A DNA stretch of 64,000 bases from Halichondria panicea (lineage: Eukaryota; Porifera; Demospongiae; Suberitida; Halichondriidae): contig NC_087382.1 in the NCBI RefSeq assembly GCF_963675165.1, positions 1,054,001 to 1,118,000 on the forward strand, given 5' to 3'. Positions 12,552 to 22,118 of the stretch are shown here, one piece after another. Every line of letters starts with the position of its first letter. The stretch's first letter is position 1. The position numbers were made by a program, and so were the translations under genes. The notes under the pieces were generated by a model. The model saw only the letters and a list, made by a program, of their open reading frames with translations. It searched no databases and was not told the origin of the DNA.

Positions 12552-12735
12552 GATGATATCCAGAGAAAATGCTTTAACAACTTGAAGTGATGAACAATTG
12601 CAGTCAGTTGTTATGAGTCAGTGTCAATGAGAAAATGTCACTAGAATAATTATGTTAATACCACTCTTAAGTAGGTACAGTATAACGGAACTGTGTGCTA
12701 TGTCCATTAAGTTAAACTATATGCATAATATAGGC

Positions 12736-13079
12736 TAGCCTCGATCCCAGGCCGATCCGTCTCCAATTGAACGCTAGGTCGCCTCCTCGCTCCTTCTTCC
12801 TTCGCACAAGACAGCTCCTCACACTCTAGCTAAGCCTATATCTCTGACAAACTAAACTTGCAAAGAATAGACCTATGACACGGAGTTCTCTGTGATTTAA
12901 CGGTGATTTTACGGAGTAAGTATGCTTACATACACTATTAGTGTTTCTATATTCGCTCTTTTTGAGCGAATACCTGAGCAACCACAGCAACCACAGCACA
13001 TGCCCAGATACAATCAATACCAGGCCGAGGAGGCGACATAGTGTTCAGTTGGAGACGGATCGGCCTGGGATCGAGGCTA
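12736..13079. mobile_element. Mutator-like MITE (344 bp) with 9-bp target duplication
   Basis: It starts TAGCCTCGATCCCAGGCCGA and ends with the inverse TCGGCCTGGGATCGAGGCTA; the inverted ends run about 35 bases. It is flanked by exact AATATAGGC copies at 12727-12735 and 13080-13088. It belongs to the same end-family as 19604-20235, 42950-43019, 43438-43495 and 43936-44509. Confidence 0.85.
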
Positions 13080-13091
13080 AATATAGGCATG

Positions 13092-14260
13092 CTTGGATTA
13101 AAGTGGAAGCTTCAGCTAATGGACATAGAAATTGGATCTATATGCTGTGGATGGGGTGAATCCATACATGCATGCAATGTTGCCATACCATGTGCATCCA
13201 GCCATGAAATCCATACAAGGCCTGTGCATGGTTGGGATAAATCTACACGTACCAGCCATGCATGCACTCTATAAAGTAGAAGCGTCCAATGACCAAGGGC
13301 CGTGATGGTGTGAATCCATGCAATGTTGTTACCAGCTGCAAAGTAGAGGCTCTTGTCTAATGGACAATGAAATTGGATTTGGTTGTGTCTCTGTTCCATT
13401 CCACCCGGGCATGTTTCATGGCGACATGCAGAAGTGCGTTCTGAATCGTGAGCTGAAGAATCTAAAACTGTTTGATAAGCAGACAAATACAATGGAGAAA
13501 CAAAAAAGGAATAAAAGTGCCAGAAAAGTTGTACACCTGCACACACACCAATCACTCTACTCTGCTGCATGGCGCTGCGCATGCACGGGGTAATTATAGT
13601 TATTATTCAACTACGTATAGTTTACATGTTTGTATTTCAGAATTGGAGGTTAATACTCTTGATTTACAAAACACGTCTTTGCAAAAGTGCATGAGTGGTA
13701 GGTCGCCCTTTCTCTGCATGGCTTTCTTTAAAAACTTGATTCTTTTCATTTCATGTGTGCTGTCATTAGTTGAGATAGATGGTGCTTCATGATAGCATCC
13801 AAGTGGCTCTCGAGGTCTTTACGCTTTGGCTTGATGTCACAACCTGCTTCAGCAAATTGACAGTCCACCGTCGCTTCTATAGGCAAGCAAATCACACGAG
13901 ACTTGGCTGCTTTGAGCTAGACTAGAGGCATGCAGAAAGAAAGTATTCCTTCATATATATATAGTATGTACAGCATCCATGAATACATATGATATGATTT
14001 ATATTTATTACTTTAGAGTTATAGCAATATATAGTCGTCAGTGGTGTGAGCGACTGGTTGTATCCCTTCAGCTTAGAACACACCCTCCACTTTGTGAGGG
14101 GGGTAATAATATGTTCAATGCACGCTCTTAATTAGGGATCATTTAATCTCCCTCCTGCACATCTAAAAGGCAGCCACTCAAGAGAAAGCAATTCTAACAC
14201 AATGTGTAATCAGTTTGTGTATGTGTGCTTGAGTGGGTTTGTCTGACAGAATGTGTACTG
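13092..14260. other. Intergenic, dispersed repeat then unassigned sequence
   Basis: 13092-13562 is the partner of the repeat at 10176-10490. From about 13600 to 14260 no gene or clear repeat is recognised. Confidence 0.4.
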
Positions 14261-14996
14261 CATGGTCACCACAGTCAATTTTGTAGGAAGCCTAAGCACA
14301 CACAGAGGAAGCTAAGCACACACCACGTATGCATGTTTGGTCAGTGACTCATTCACTGTCTGCATCTGTGATCTACGCCACACGCGCTAATTAGCTTCAA
14401 ATCTTCCTAGCATATGTTTCCACCTGTGCAAATGTTTTTACTCAATTAAAGATAACGCTGCATCTACTTTTACATGCAGACTGAGACATTACAATAATTA
14501 TATGTGCATGTGTTTATGTTCGTGTGTGTACCTGTAATGTGTGTGTGTGAACGTACTGGACGGCAACCAGTTAATAGTCCTTATATGAGTACACGCCGAG
14601 TTCTGGTTTCCTTGGACGAGTACCATATGAGAATAGGAGGCTGTCCTTCCCACTTGGTGTAGGGAGTGCACTTATGTCTAGGAGATGTCATACAAATTTA
14701 ACATTGACCATGCATGAGAACATAAACAAGTTCAGTGCGGCCTGGAATCGAGGCTAAAACGAGTTATGCACAAGATGAAGCCATGCATACTGCACTGCGT
14801 ACTAAATAGGAAGGAAGTCAAGTTAGTTATCTAGGACGAAACAAAATCGACTGAGAAGGTATCATAGACTTTTCAAAAAACCCATCGCAGTTTGGCAATA
14901 TAGAGTTGCGAGGCTATACTGAGAAGCAAAAACCAAAATTACAACATGCATCGGTGATAGTATCTACTATTATATCTCAAATTGTGAGGCTTCGTG

Positions 14997-15108
14997 CTTT
15001 TACACATTAGCTTCCAACAGGGTGATTTTACACATTAGCTTCTAACAGGGTGCTTTTACACATTAGCTTCCAACAGGATGCTTTTACACATTAGCTTCCA
15101 ACAGGGTG
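14997..15108 (+). repeat. 28-bp tandem repeat, four units
   Basis: Unit CTTTTACACATTAGC followed by TTCCAACAGGGTG, four near-identical copies head to tail with no spacers. The paralogous flank at 51005 has a single unit, so the array expanded after the segmental duplication. Confidence 0.85.
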
Positions 15109-15390
15109 CTTCCGACAGCTGGACCATTATCCTGAGAAACCACAAGGGAAGTAATGAGTCTACCACAGCCAGTAGACAATACAGCACAGATGGCTATACC
15201 ATTGTGTGCATGGTTGAAATAGTGCCAAACTCCCCCCCCTCCCCCGCTATAAGTGCATGGCATTTGGTAATCACTAACACACAATATTAAGTGCTCCTTG
15301 ACTAGCGAAACAGACAAAAGTGCAGCATCCATTAAACAGTGAGTTTAATTAACATGATTGCAGTTACTACAATGTATATGGCATGCATTG

Positions 15391-15398
15391 TATATAAT
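15391..15398 (+). promoter_or_regulatory. Candidate TATA box for beta-helix gene copy 2
   Basis: TATATAAT lies about 87 bases before the ATG at 15478. In copy 3 the matching site reads TATATAGC, a weaker box. Position and sequence only; no transcript evidence. Confidence 0.4.
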
Positions 15399-15477
15399 TA
15401 GTACATAACCATTCTTGGAGCAGCATAATTGTTATAACATACGTACCAACACCATCCTCAATACATGCACCTCAGAT

Positions 15478-18400
15478 ATGCTGTCTAGAAACATTCTCAG
15501 CTGGTTAGTGCTACTGTCCCTAGCTACTGTTACCAGGAGTGAGCACTATCACATTGTGCCAGTGGATTCAACCGACTTGTGTAATGACTATCGAAATGGA
15601 ACTTGTTTTACTCTCGAGCAGCTTGTTCAAACAGACCTGTTATCTGATGGAGTCAATCTCACCTTGAGCTTTCTACCTGGAGATCATGTGTTAACTGAGC
15701 AGTTACTGATTCGTAACTTCTCACATGTGCAAATCACCGGCCAGAACACAAGTACAACTGTAGTTGGATTCCATAGCAATGGTACGATACGTTTTGTTAG
15801 TATTACCAAATTGAATATTGAACGCTTGGGTTTTATTGGAGCGAATGTTGGATCACAAAACTCACATCAAGGTTTAACCATTGACGGTGCCAATGATGTG
15901 TACATCAAAGACTGCAACTTTTCGGACTTTGTATTACTCAATCAAGCGGAAAATCACCTCGTTAAGATTGCTAATACTCAAACTGCAACAATTGAGAGCA
16001 CTCTCTTTATGAACAACATTGGTCAGGCACTGCACGTTGAGGCTGATGATGTGTACATAACAAGTAGTGAGTTCACTAGAAATGATGGAGGTGCAGTTGA
16101 CATTAAATCAAACAACTCTCTGATCAACAAAACAGAGTTCAACTATAACAGTGCTGAGAGTGGAGGAGCAGTAGAAATGTTATCTGGTACTGTAGTAATC
16201 GCTTGGTGTAACTTCACAAATAACAAAGCTTCTCAGAATGGTGGAGCCATTTATGTTGGCTCAGGTAGTGTGTCCATCTCCAATAGTGAGCTGATAAACA
16301 ACAGTGCTGACTATGGTGGTGGAGGAGCGATTGTTGTTGTTTCTGGTAGTGTGTCCATCTCCAATAGTGAGCTGACAAACAACAGTGCTGACTATGGAGG
16401 TGGAGCGATTGTTGTTGACTCAGGTAATGTGTCTATCTCCAACAGTACGCTGAAATACAACAGAGCTAACTATGGTGGAGCGATTCTTGTTTTCTCAGAT
16501 AGTAGCGTGACCATCTCCGACAGTGAGATAACAAACAGCGTTGCTAAAGAGGGTGGAGTAATTCATGTCTCCCGATCTTCCACCTTGATCATCAACACTA
16601 GAATTGCTAATAACATGGGCAGTTTGAACATTTCACAGTCAAATGTAACATTCACTGGAAGGAATATTGTCAGTAACAATAGTCGTCCCATTTATGCTTT
16701 CAATAGTCGAATCGAGTTTAATGGACCTGCAATGCTGAGTAACAATTGTGGTGTGTTTGGTGGAGCTATCAGCGCTGACCAGAGTGAAATATACATTAAC
16801 ACAGAAGGAGTGATCATCACCAACAACACAGCTACCTCTGGAGGAGGGATACTTCTGAGAGAAAGTACACTCCTTGTAAAAGAGCCAATAAAGATCTATC
16901 ACAACACAGCACAGAATGGTGGAGGGATATATGTATATTCCAGTAGAGTTGAGTTCCAATCAGTGCCGATGGTAGGTGCATATGGTCAGCCACTTCCTCC
17001 AAATAGACAGAGTGAGATTGCTCAAAACATTGCTGAGAATAATGGTGGAGGTATTTATGCATCATCTTCAACTATTGAAGTTGTAACTCAATCGCACGTC
17101 AACATTGACTCAAACACAGCTAAAGCTAGTGGAGGTGGAGTGTATCTACAGCAAAGATCGAGAATGTACCTATTTAAAACGGATGTAGAATATAGGACTC
17201 AGGATCCGTTAGTCAAGTTAATGATTAAGAAGAACTTGGCTCAGTACGGAGGGGGAATATTTGTGGCAGATGACACAGACAGTGGTGCCTGCAAAGTAGG
17301 GGCCACAGAAATTGATGCAACCTACATCATTTTTGCTGACTGCTTCATTCAAACAATTAGTCTGTATGGGTATTACTATGATCCAAACTATTTCAACACA
17401 TTCATGACTAACAACACAGCCACTCAGTCAGGAGCAGACATCTACGGAGGTATGTTGGACAGGTGTACAATAAGTTCAAGTGCTGAATATCAAATTTCTT
17501 CAAATACATTGGACTACATAAATAACACTATAAAATCCTCCACCGAATTATTAATTTCTTCTAGGCCCCTGCAGGTGATGTTTTGTAACTATTCACAAAA
17601 TTACTATGTTTCTACAAAAAAGGGACACACATTTAAAATCAGTGTTATGGCTGTTGACCAAGTTGGAAATCCAGTGTATGCTGCAATTCGCAGTTCTGTT
17701 ATCACTGAGAGTGGAGTTGGTCGTCTCAAAGAAGGACAGACAGAACAAGAAGTTGGCAATCAGTGCACAGAATTAGAGTACAATGTATTCTCACAAGACA
17801 GCTCTGCTCAAGTGGAACTCTATGCTGAGGGTCCATGCAACAATTTGGGAATTTCAAGACAACTTTTTAATATTTCTTTTCTACCCTGCACATGCCCTAT
17901 TGGACTCAAACCAATTCAGTCAGATATTGAGTGCAAGTGTGACTGTGATCCAGACTTACTACCATATCAGATAACAGACTGTTCTGAAGAAAATGGGACC
18001 ATAACGCTGGAAAGAAATAGTAACATATGGATAGAATTCATAAATACTACCAACGGAACAGGGTATGTTGTTAGTAACTGTGTATTTGACTATTGCGCAC
18101 AAGGGCCAGTGAAGATCAGTCTAAGCAACCCTGACAAACAGTGTGCCTACAATCAAAGTGGTGTCTTATGTGGTGAATGTAAACCAGGATTCGGTCTTTT
18201 GTTGGCTACGTCACGGTGTGAAGAATGTTCTGATATTCACCTTCTTCTACTTCTTCTACTAATATCATTTGCGCTGGCTGGTATATTGCAAGTTGCCTTA
18301 ATTCTTGTGCTCGACATCACTATAGCAACTGGGAATATTCATGGTTTCATTTTTTACGTCAATATGCTAGCAGCTAATAGAGCAATTTTCTTACCAAATT

Positions 18401-19848
18401 TAAACAACTTTTTAACAATTTTCATATCATGGGTGAATCTTGATTTAGATATTGGGACGTGCTTTTACAATGGAATGACCTCTAAAGCAAAACTGCTCAT
18501 TCAACTTGTCTTCCCAGCTTACCTGTTTATTCTGATGTTCTTAATAATTATTTTGAGTAAACACTTTAAATCATTTGCAAAACTCCTCTCCAACAAGAAC
18601 CCAGTTGCTGCCCTAGGCACACTCGTTCTACTCTCTTATTCCAAACTCTTACGGTTTATCATTGCTGCACTACAATACAGGGTCTTGGATTATCCTGACG
18701 GTTCAACCAAGACTGTTTGGCTGTATGATGGAAATGTGCAATACTTTACTTCAGATTTCATCCCTCAGTTTGTTGCTGCAGCCATTATCTTCATTGCCGG
18801 TGGATTGTTCACTGTAGTGCTCTTCTTTGGACAATGGTTTCCACGCTGCTCCAAGGTTATGATATGGACCAAGAACACGAAGTACACTGGCTTCATGGAC
18901 ACATTCCATGCTCCATTCACTCCCAAGCATCGCTACTGGGTGGGACTGCTCCTCTTTGCTCAGATTGCTCAAAATATAGGAGCTGCCCTGGCTACAAACA
19001 CTTCTCTACCTGTGTTATCATCTGGGTGTATTGCATTCGGACTGATATCATTGAACAATCGAGTGTATAAAAAGCAACTTAATGAATATTTTGAAGCGTT
19101 GTTTCTGCTTAATCTTGGCATTCTATCTATTGGAACCTCCTACGTTGTTGAAACACAACAACAGCAAGAAACACTGGCCAATGTTTCAATGTCCATAGCT
19201 TTCATTATTTTTGTGACAATAATTATCTACCATTCTCACCACTTTATACTGAAGAAGACCAAAACATGGCTCAAGATAAAAGAACTCGTTAAGAGTATCA
19301 AAAGAATTTTACGAGCTGGTGCTGCAGACATGAGACTTCAACAAGCTAACAATGGCCGAGAAATATATCAGCTAGTAGCCGATGAAAACGATGACGATGA
19401 ATTACTCCAAGTAGTAGACGACTATGAACAAAGAGACCCAGTGGATCCACCTTACACTGATGGAGCAGAAGAAGAAGCTGACCCTGATCGCTACATCACT
19501 CCTCCCATCATCAGACCAGCCACGAGGCCGGACCAGCTGAGATTACCCTACATGGATGAGCTAGCCCCCCTCACCACAGAGGACTACAGACCAGCCCCTC
19601 CCCTAGCCTCCTTCTCAAGGCCTAAACAATTAGGCCTGCTACTAGCCTCGATTCAAGGCCGATCGTATTTTAATCGGCCTGGAATCGAGGCTAGCCTGCT
19701 ACTGACTGCTTGCGCATGCGCAAAATTATTGGATAATATTCCCGTAATGTTTCCCATTAAACTGAATTTTTACCCGAATTATATCCTGAATAACATATAC
19801 AGACAAAGAATACTCTTCATAAAGTCAGACACAGAGCTATATAGCTAG
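15478..19848 (+). CDS. Beta-helix / multi-membrane-span surface protein, copy 2 (open)
   Basis: A 1456-residue intronless frame. The ATG at 15478 begins a clear signal peptide (MLSRNILSWLVLLSLATVTR); upstream codons in frame have no ATG. Residues about 22-175 form an N-terminal domain; about 175-600 are right-handed beta-helix coils of roughly 24-25 residues (GGAI/GGGI turns, VSISNSEL, many N-glycosylation sites). About 700-915 is a stalk, partly cysteine-rich (CTCPIGL, CKCDCDPD, CGECKPGFG). Eight or nine hydrophobic spans follow from about 920 (IHLLLLLLLISFALAG) to 1257, with the conserved loop FHAPFTPKHRYWVGLLL. The tail is acidic with tyrosine/proline motifs (DDYEQRD, DPPYTDG). Likely a surface recognition or sensing protein; the function is unknown and the membrane domain may be channel-like. 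The last 80 or so codons come from a transposon inserted at 19604. Confidence 0.85.
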   Translation: MLSRNILSWLVLLSLATVTRSEHYHIVPVDSTDLCNDYRNGTCFTLEQLVQTDLLSDGVNLTLSFLPGDHVLTEQLLIRNFSHVQITGQNTSTTVVGFHSNGTIRFVSITKLNIERLGFIGANVGSQNSHQGLTIDGANDVYIKDCNFSDFVLLNQAENHLVKIANTQTATIESTLFMNNIGQALHVEADDVYITSSEFTRNDGGAVDIKSNNSLINKTEFNYNSAESGGAVEMLSGTVVIAWCNFTNNKASQNGGAIYVGSGSVSISNSELINNSADYGGGGAIVVVSGSVSISNSELTNNSADYGGGAIVVDSGNVSISNSTLKYNRANYGGAILVFSDSSVTISDSEITNSVAKEGGVIHVSRSSTLIINTRIANNMGSLNISQSNVTFTGRNIVSNNSRPIYAFNSRIEFNGPAMLSNNCGVFGGAISADQSEIYINTEGVIITNNTATSGGGILLRESTLLVKEPIKIYHNTAQNGGGIYVYSSRVEFQSVPMVGAYGQPLPPNRQSEIAQNIAENNGGGIYASSSTIEVVTQSHVNIDSNTAKASGGGVYLQQRSRMYLFKTDVEYRTQDPLVKLMIKKNLAQYGGGIFVADDTDSGACKVGATEIDATYIIFADCFIQTISLYGYYYDPNYFNTFMTNNTATQSGADIYGGMLDRCTISSSAEYQISSNTLDYINNTIKSSTELLISSRPLQVMFCNYSQNYYVSTKKGHTFKISVMAVDQVGNPVYAAIRSSVITESGVGRLKEGQTEQEVGNQCTELEYNVFSQDSSAQVELYAEGPCNNLGISRQLFNISFLPCTCPIGLKPIQSDIECKCDCDPDLLPYQITDCSEENGTITLERNSNIWIEFINTTNGTGYVVSNCVFDYCAQGPVKISLSNPDKQCAYNQSGVLCGECKPGFGLLLATSRCEECSDIHLLLLLLLISFALAGILQVALILVLDITIATGNIHGFIFYVNMLAANRAIFLPNLNNFLTIFISWVNLDLDIGTCFYNGMTSKAKLLIQLVFPAYLFILMFLIIILSKHFKSFAKLLSNKNPVAALGTLVLLSYSKLLRFIIAALQYRVLDYPDGSTKTVWLYDGNVQYFTSDFIPQFVAAAIIFIAGGLFTVVLFFGQWFPRCSKVMIWTKNTKYTGFMDTFHAPFTPKHRYWVGLLLFAQIAQNIGAALATNTSLPVLSSGCIAFGLISLNNRVYKKQLNEYFEALFLLNLGILSIGTSYVVETQQQQETLANVSMSIAFIIFVTIIIYHSHHFILKKTKTWLKIKELVKSIKRILRAGAADMRLQQANNGREIYQLVADENDDDELLQVVDDYEQRDPVDPPYTDGAEEEADPDRYITPPIIRPATRPDQLRLPYMDELAPLTTEDYRPAPPLASFSRPKQLGLLLASIQGRSYFNRPGIEASLLLTACACAKLLDNIPVMFPIKLNFYPNYILNNIYRQRILFIKSDTELYS

Positions 19849-20235
19849 CTAGCTAGAGACAGAGCTGTATTGGTTACAGCAGCAATTTCTTTCTGATAGA
19901 GTCGACTTTCACCAAGGTTAGTGTCAGATGGGCGTGGCCTATCATATAGGCTATTGTCAGCCTTCCCCTCCGTTCAGAGGATTGTTATCCACTCTGTTGC
20001 AGGCTGTGAGTCCTTTGTTAACATAGTAGGCTAAGGGTAGCTATTAGAATGCTATCACACGGGCTACAATCACACTTCTATCCACTTTCTTCAATCCACT
20101 TCCGTTCGTTGTGACGTCATTGTTTTACTGAGCAAAATACAATGGTATCCGAATTACCCACTTTCAGGGTAATAGGTGGCGCATGCGCAAACAGTCGATA
20201 CCAGGCCCTCTCTTAGCGGCCTGGAATTGAGGCTA
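19604..20235. mobile_element. Mutator-like MITE (632 bp) inserted into the end of the beta-helix gene
   Basis: It starts TAGCCTCC and ends GGCCTGGAATTGAGGCTA, flanked by exact CCCCTCCCC at 19595-19603 and 20236-20244. The paralogous site in copy 3 (around 56945) has the single uninterrupted sequence. The gene frame runs 245 bases into the element before reaching TAG at 19846-19848. It contains a smaller nested element. Confidence 0.9.
19643..19693. mobile_element. Nested 51-bp Mutator-like mini-element
   Basis: A near-perfect hairpin TAGCCTCGATTCAAGGCC...GGCCTGGAATCGAGGCTA flanked by exact GCCTGCTAC copies at 19634-19642 and 19694-19702. It lies inside the 632-bp element, so it inserted after it or travelled with it. 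It is translated in the current frame of copy 2. Confidence 0.85.
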
Positions 20236-20312
20236 CCCCTCCCCCTACAAGAGTTAACCATTGTCCTGTTGTTACACACACAGAAATAGGCCCCATACGC
20301 AATGAAGTGTGA
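20236..20312 (+). other. Displaced ancestral C-terminus of the beta-helix gene
   Basis: This stretch matches the last codons of copies 1 and 3 (RVNH..., ending in IGPIRNEV and stop TGA 20310-20312). In copy 2 it is cut off from the gene by the transposon at 19604-20235 and is no longer translated unless splicing removes the insert. Confidence 0.8.
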
Positions 20313-20738
20313 ACTGTCTCATTTAGCTGAGGTACTCTTAAAATAACATCTGTAGGCATTGTTAGTTACAACAGTTACTGTCATTAGCAATTTGTTATGC
20401 TACTAGTTTAAAGAGAGAGGTTAAAGATAAACATGGTTGTGCTAATATGTAATAATTATTTTAAATGTTGGATAATTATGCCGGCTATATACCACCCATA
20501 ATTATACATAGATTACATTATGAGGTCAATTACCACAATATGATAAAAATATGAAAAATAAAGCAGTAATTGTGCTGAATAAATCATAATGACCACAAGA
20601 TAAAAGTCTACTGTCTAGAGTAAAATATCAATTTCAAGACCATCAAATGAATACACTCAGTCATTTTGTGCATGTCCTGTTCTCAACAATCCACAACACT
20701 AATACTACTATAGTTCTATATCCTCTCGAATTTCATGT
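20313..20738 (+). other. 3' flank of beta-helix copy 2, holding the empty site of the LTR element
   Basis: Homologous to 57022-57154 plus 62210-62440. The sequence GCTAATATGTAATAATTATT near 20440-20460 is the paralogous uninterrupted target of the LTR retrotransposon at 57155. Confidence 0.75.
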
Positions 20739-20980
20739 CAGCCGGTTCTCATTGTAGCGTGGGAGGGAGAAAACCGTCTGGTGACGTAGTACTCTTTTCT
20801 GCCGTCGGACGGAATGTTGGTAGAGTACCACAATAATGTAAGATAGCTTTCAAGAATACAACTGGTGTGCATGAAATTGTGGGTTCTCTAGAGGATGATT
20901 ACATTCTTGACTGACAGAACGTTCTGCCTAGTGTTACCAGACGGTTCTCTCCATCCCACGCTACAATAAGAGCCAGCTGG
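20739..20980. mobile_element. MITE with about 45-bp terminal inverted repeats
   Basis: The left end CAGCCGGTTCTCATTGTAGC is matched inverted by GCTACAATAAGAGCCAGCTG on the right; inside, ACCGTCTGGT pairs with ACCAGACGGT. A diverged, right-truncated copy is in the duplicated flank at 62440-62680, so the insertion predates the duplication. Confidence 0.75.
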
Positions 20981-22040
20981 AATTCGAGACTACTACTGAC
21001 TTACATTACTGACTTACATGTAGTACCAAGGAGCAAAACCATTTATGTGGGTAGTCTATAGTTCTAGTTCCCATCTTCATATTATGCTTGGTGGTCCACA
21101 CGAAAGTGATGCCTATAGTTACATTTAAGTGGCCAACCAGTAAAACACATCATGTATGCACTTAGCCTCGATCCGAGGCCGCATTTCATTGGAGGCCAGT
21201 GAAGGAGGCTAGTACTGGAGTTGGCAGATCTTTGCAACACACCAGTAAAAGCGTAGAGCGTTACGCGTTCCTTATATGGATTTTGTGTATACATGCACTG
21301 TGGTCTGTTTTACTTTCTATTTAAGAACCACAGTGCTCAACACTTTTATTCATGAGTGGCAAAGATTCTGCAAACTCCAGTATGCACTTAAGGTTCACTT
21401 AATGTTCACTGATATCTATAAGGCTGCCATGTGCAATGTAAACTAAAAGGAGGCCATTTATGAATGGCCTCCGCATAAATGGCCTCCTTCCCCGGGAACT
21501 AAGATCAAAATCTTTCAAACTTCTCCGACCGTTTCCTACTGCTCCATCCAGAATCTCGATTTTTGCCACTGTTTTAGACGTGGCACGCTCCCTTTCATCA
21601 TCACTTTCTGTGCTTAAAGAGTTATAGCATGTATACAGCTGAAGGAGGGCCTGAGGCAATATATATATCAGATCTCTCTAGACTTGTAAGGGGGACGAGC
21701 TCATGTAACATGTGAAATAGAGTGGTGTACATTTTGTGTAGATGTACATTGTATAATACTAACATGCAGTGAAATCTGGACCACAATCACAAAACAATTT
21801 TTGTGTGCAAACCTAAATGCTAAAAGTCTTCAAACAGAATAGCTACTAGTATATACCTTTAATTATTAGTATGGCGTGAACACTATATCTATATTTGTAC
21901 AGGAGTGCATGCATGAATACACTATTAGTATGAATACACTATCAGTTAGTATACTGTTATACAGCATGTTATGCCCACACACAAACAAAAATTAATGTTC
22001 AAATACTTGAGGCTTTTAATTAAAACCATAACTGAAAGCC
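20981..22040. other. Intergenic, no gene recognised
   Basis: It contains a partial end of the TAGCCTCGA family near 21172-21215 and the TESDDE/KTVA scrap at about 21525-21615 (minus), shared with 4470-4575. The rest is AT-rich. Confidence 0.4.
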
Positions 22041-22048
22041 TATATAAG
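22041..22048 (+). promoter_or_regulatory. Candidate TATA box of the TRAF-like gene
   Basis: TATATAAG lies 78 bases before the ATG at 22119, followed by a GA-rich stretch. Sequence and spacing only. Confidence 0.5.
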
Positions 22049-22118
22049 GGAGATAACCTTCAGTAGGTGTGTCTAGTAACATAGAGAGAGAGAGAGTGTG
22101 TTTGATACAATTAGTGCA

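Larger units (their letters stand above)
14260..15410 (+). repeat. Duplicated 5' flank of beta-helix gene copy 2
   Basis: From the block ATGGTCACCACAGTCAATTT onward this matches 49876-52680 upstream of copy 3, interrupted there by later insertions. It includes a 28-bp tandem repeat present four times here and once there. A solo end CGGCCTGGAATCGAGGCTA near 14740 is an insertion absent from the partner. Confidence 0.75.

Noticed and set aside
14997-15108. CRISPR array
   Set aside because: The 28-bp units are contiguous without spacers and the genome is eukaryotic.
15415-15477. N-terminal extension of the open beta-helix frame by 21 codons
   Set aside because: The frame has no ATG there, and the ATG at 15478 begins a clear signal peptide also seen in copy 3.
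15478-19848. Bacterial adhesin from contamination or recent transfer
   Set aside because: Beta-helix coils resemble bacterial outer-membrane proteins, but the protein has a many-span membrane domain, three genomic copies with transposons, and intron-containing neighbours.
22098-22118. Seven extra codons before the TRAF-like start
   Set aside because: They begin with GTG, unlikely in an animal gene; ATG 22119 is conserved in the family context.
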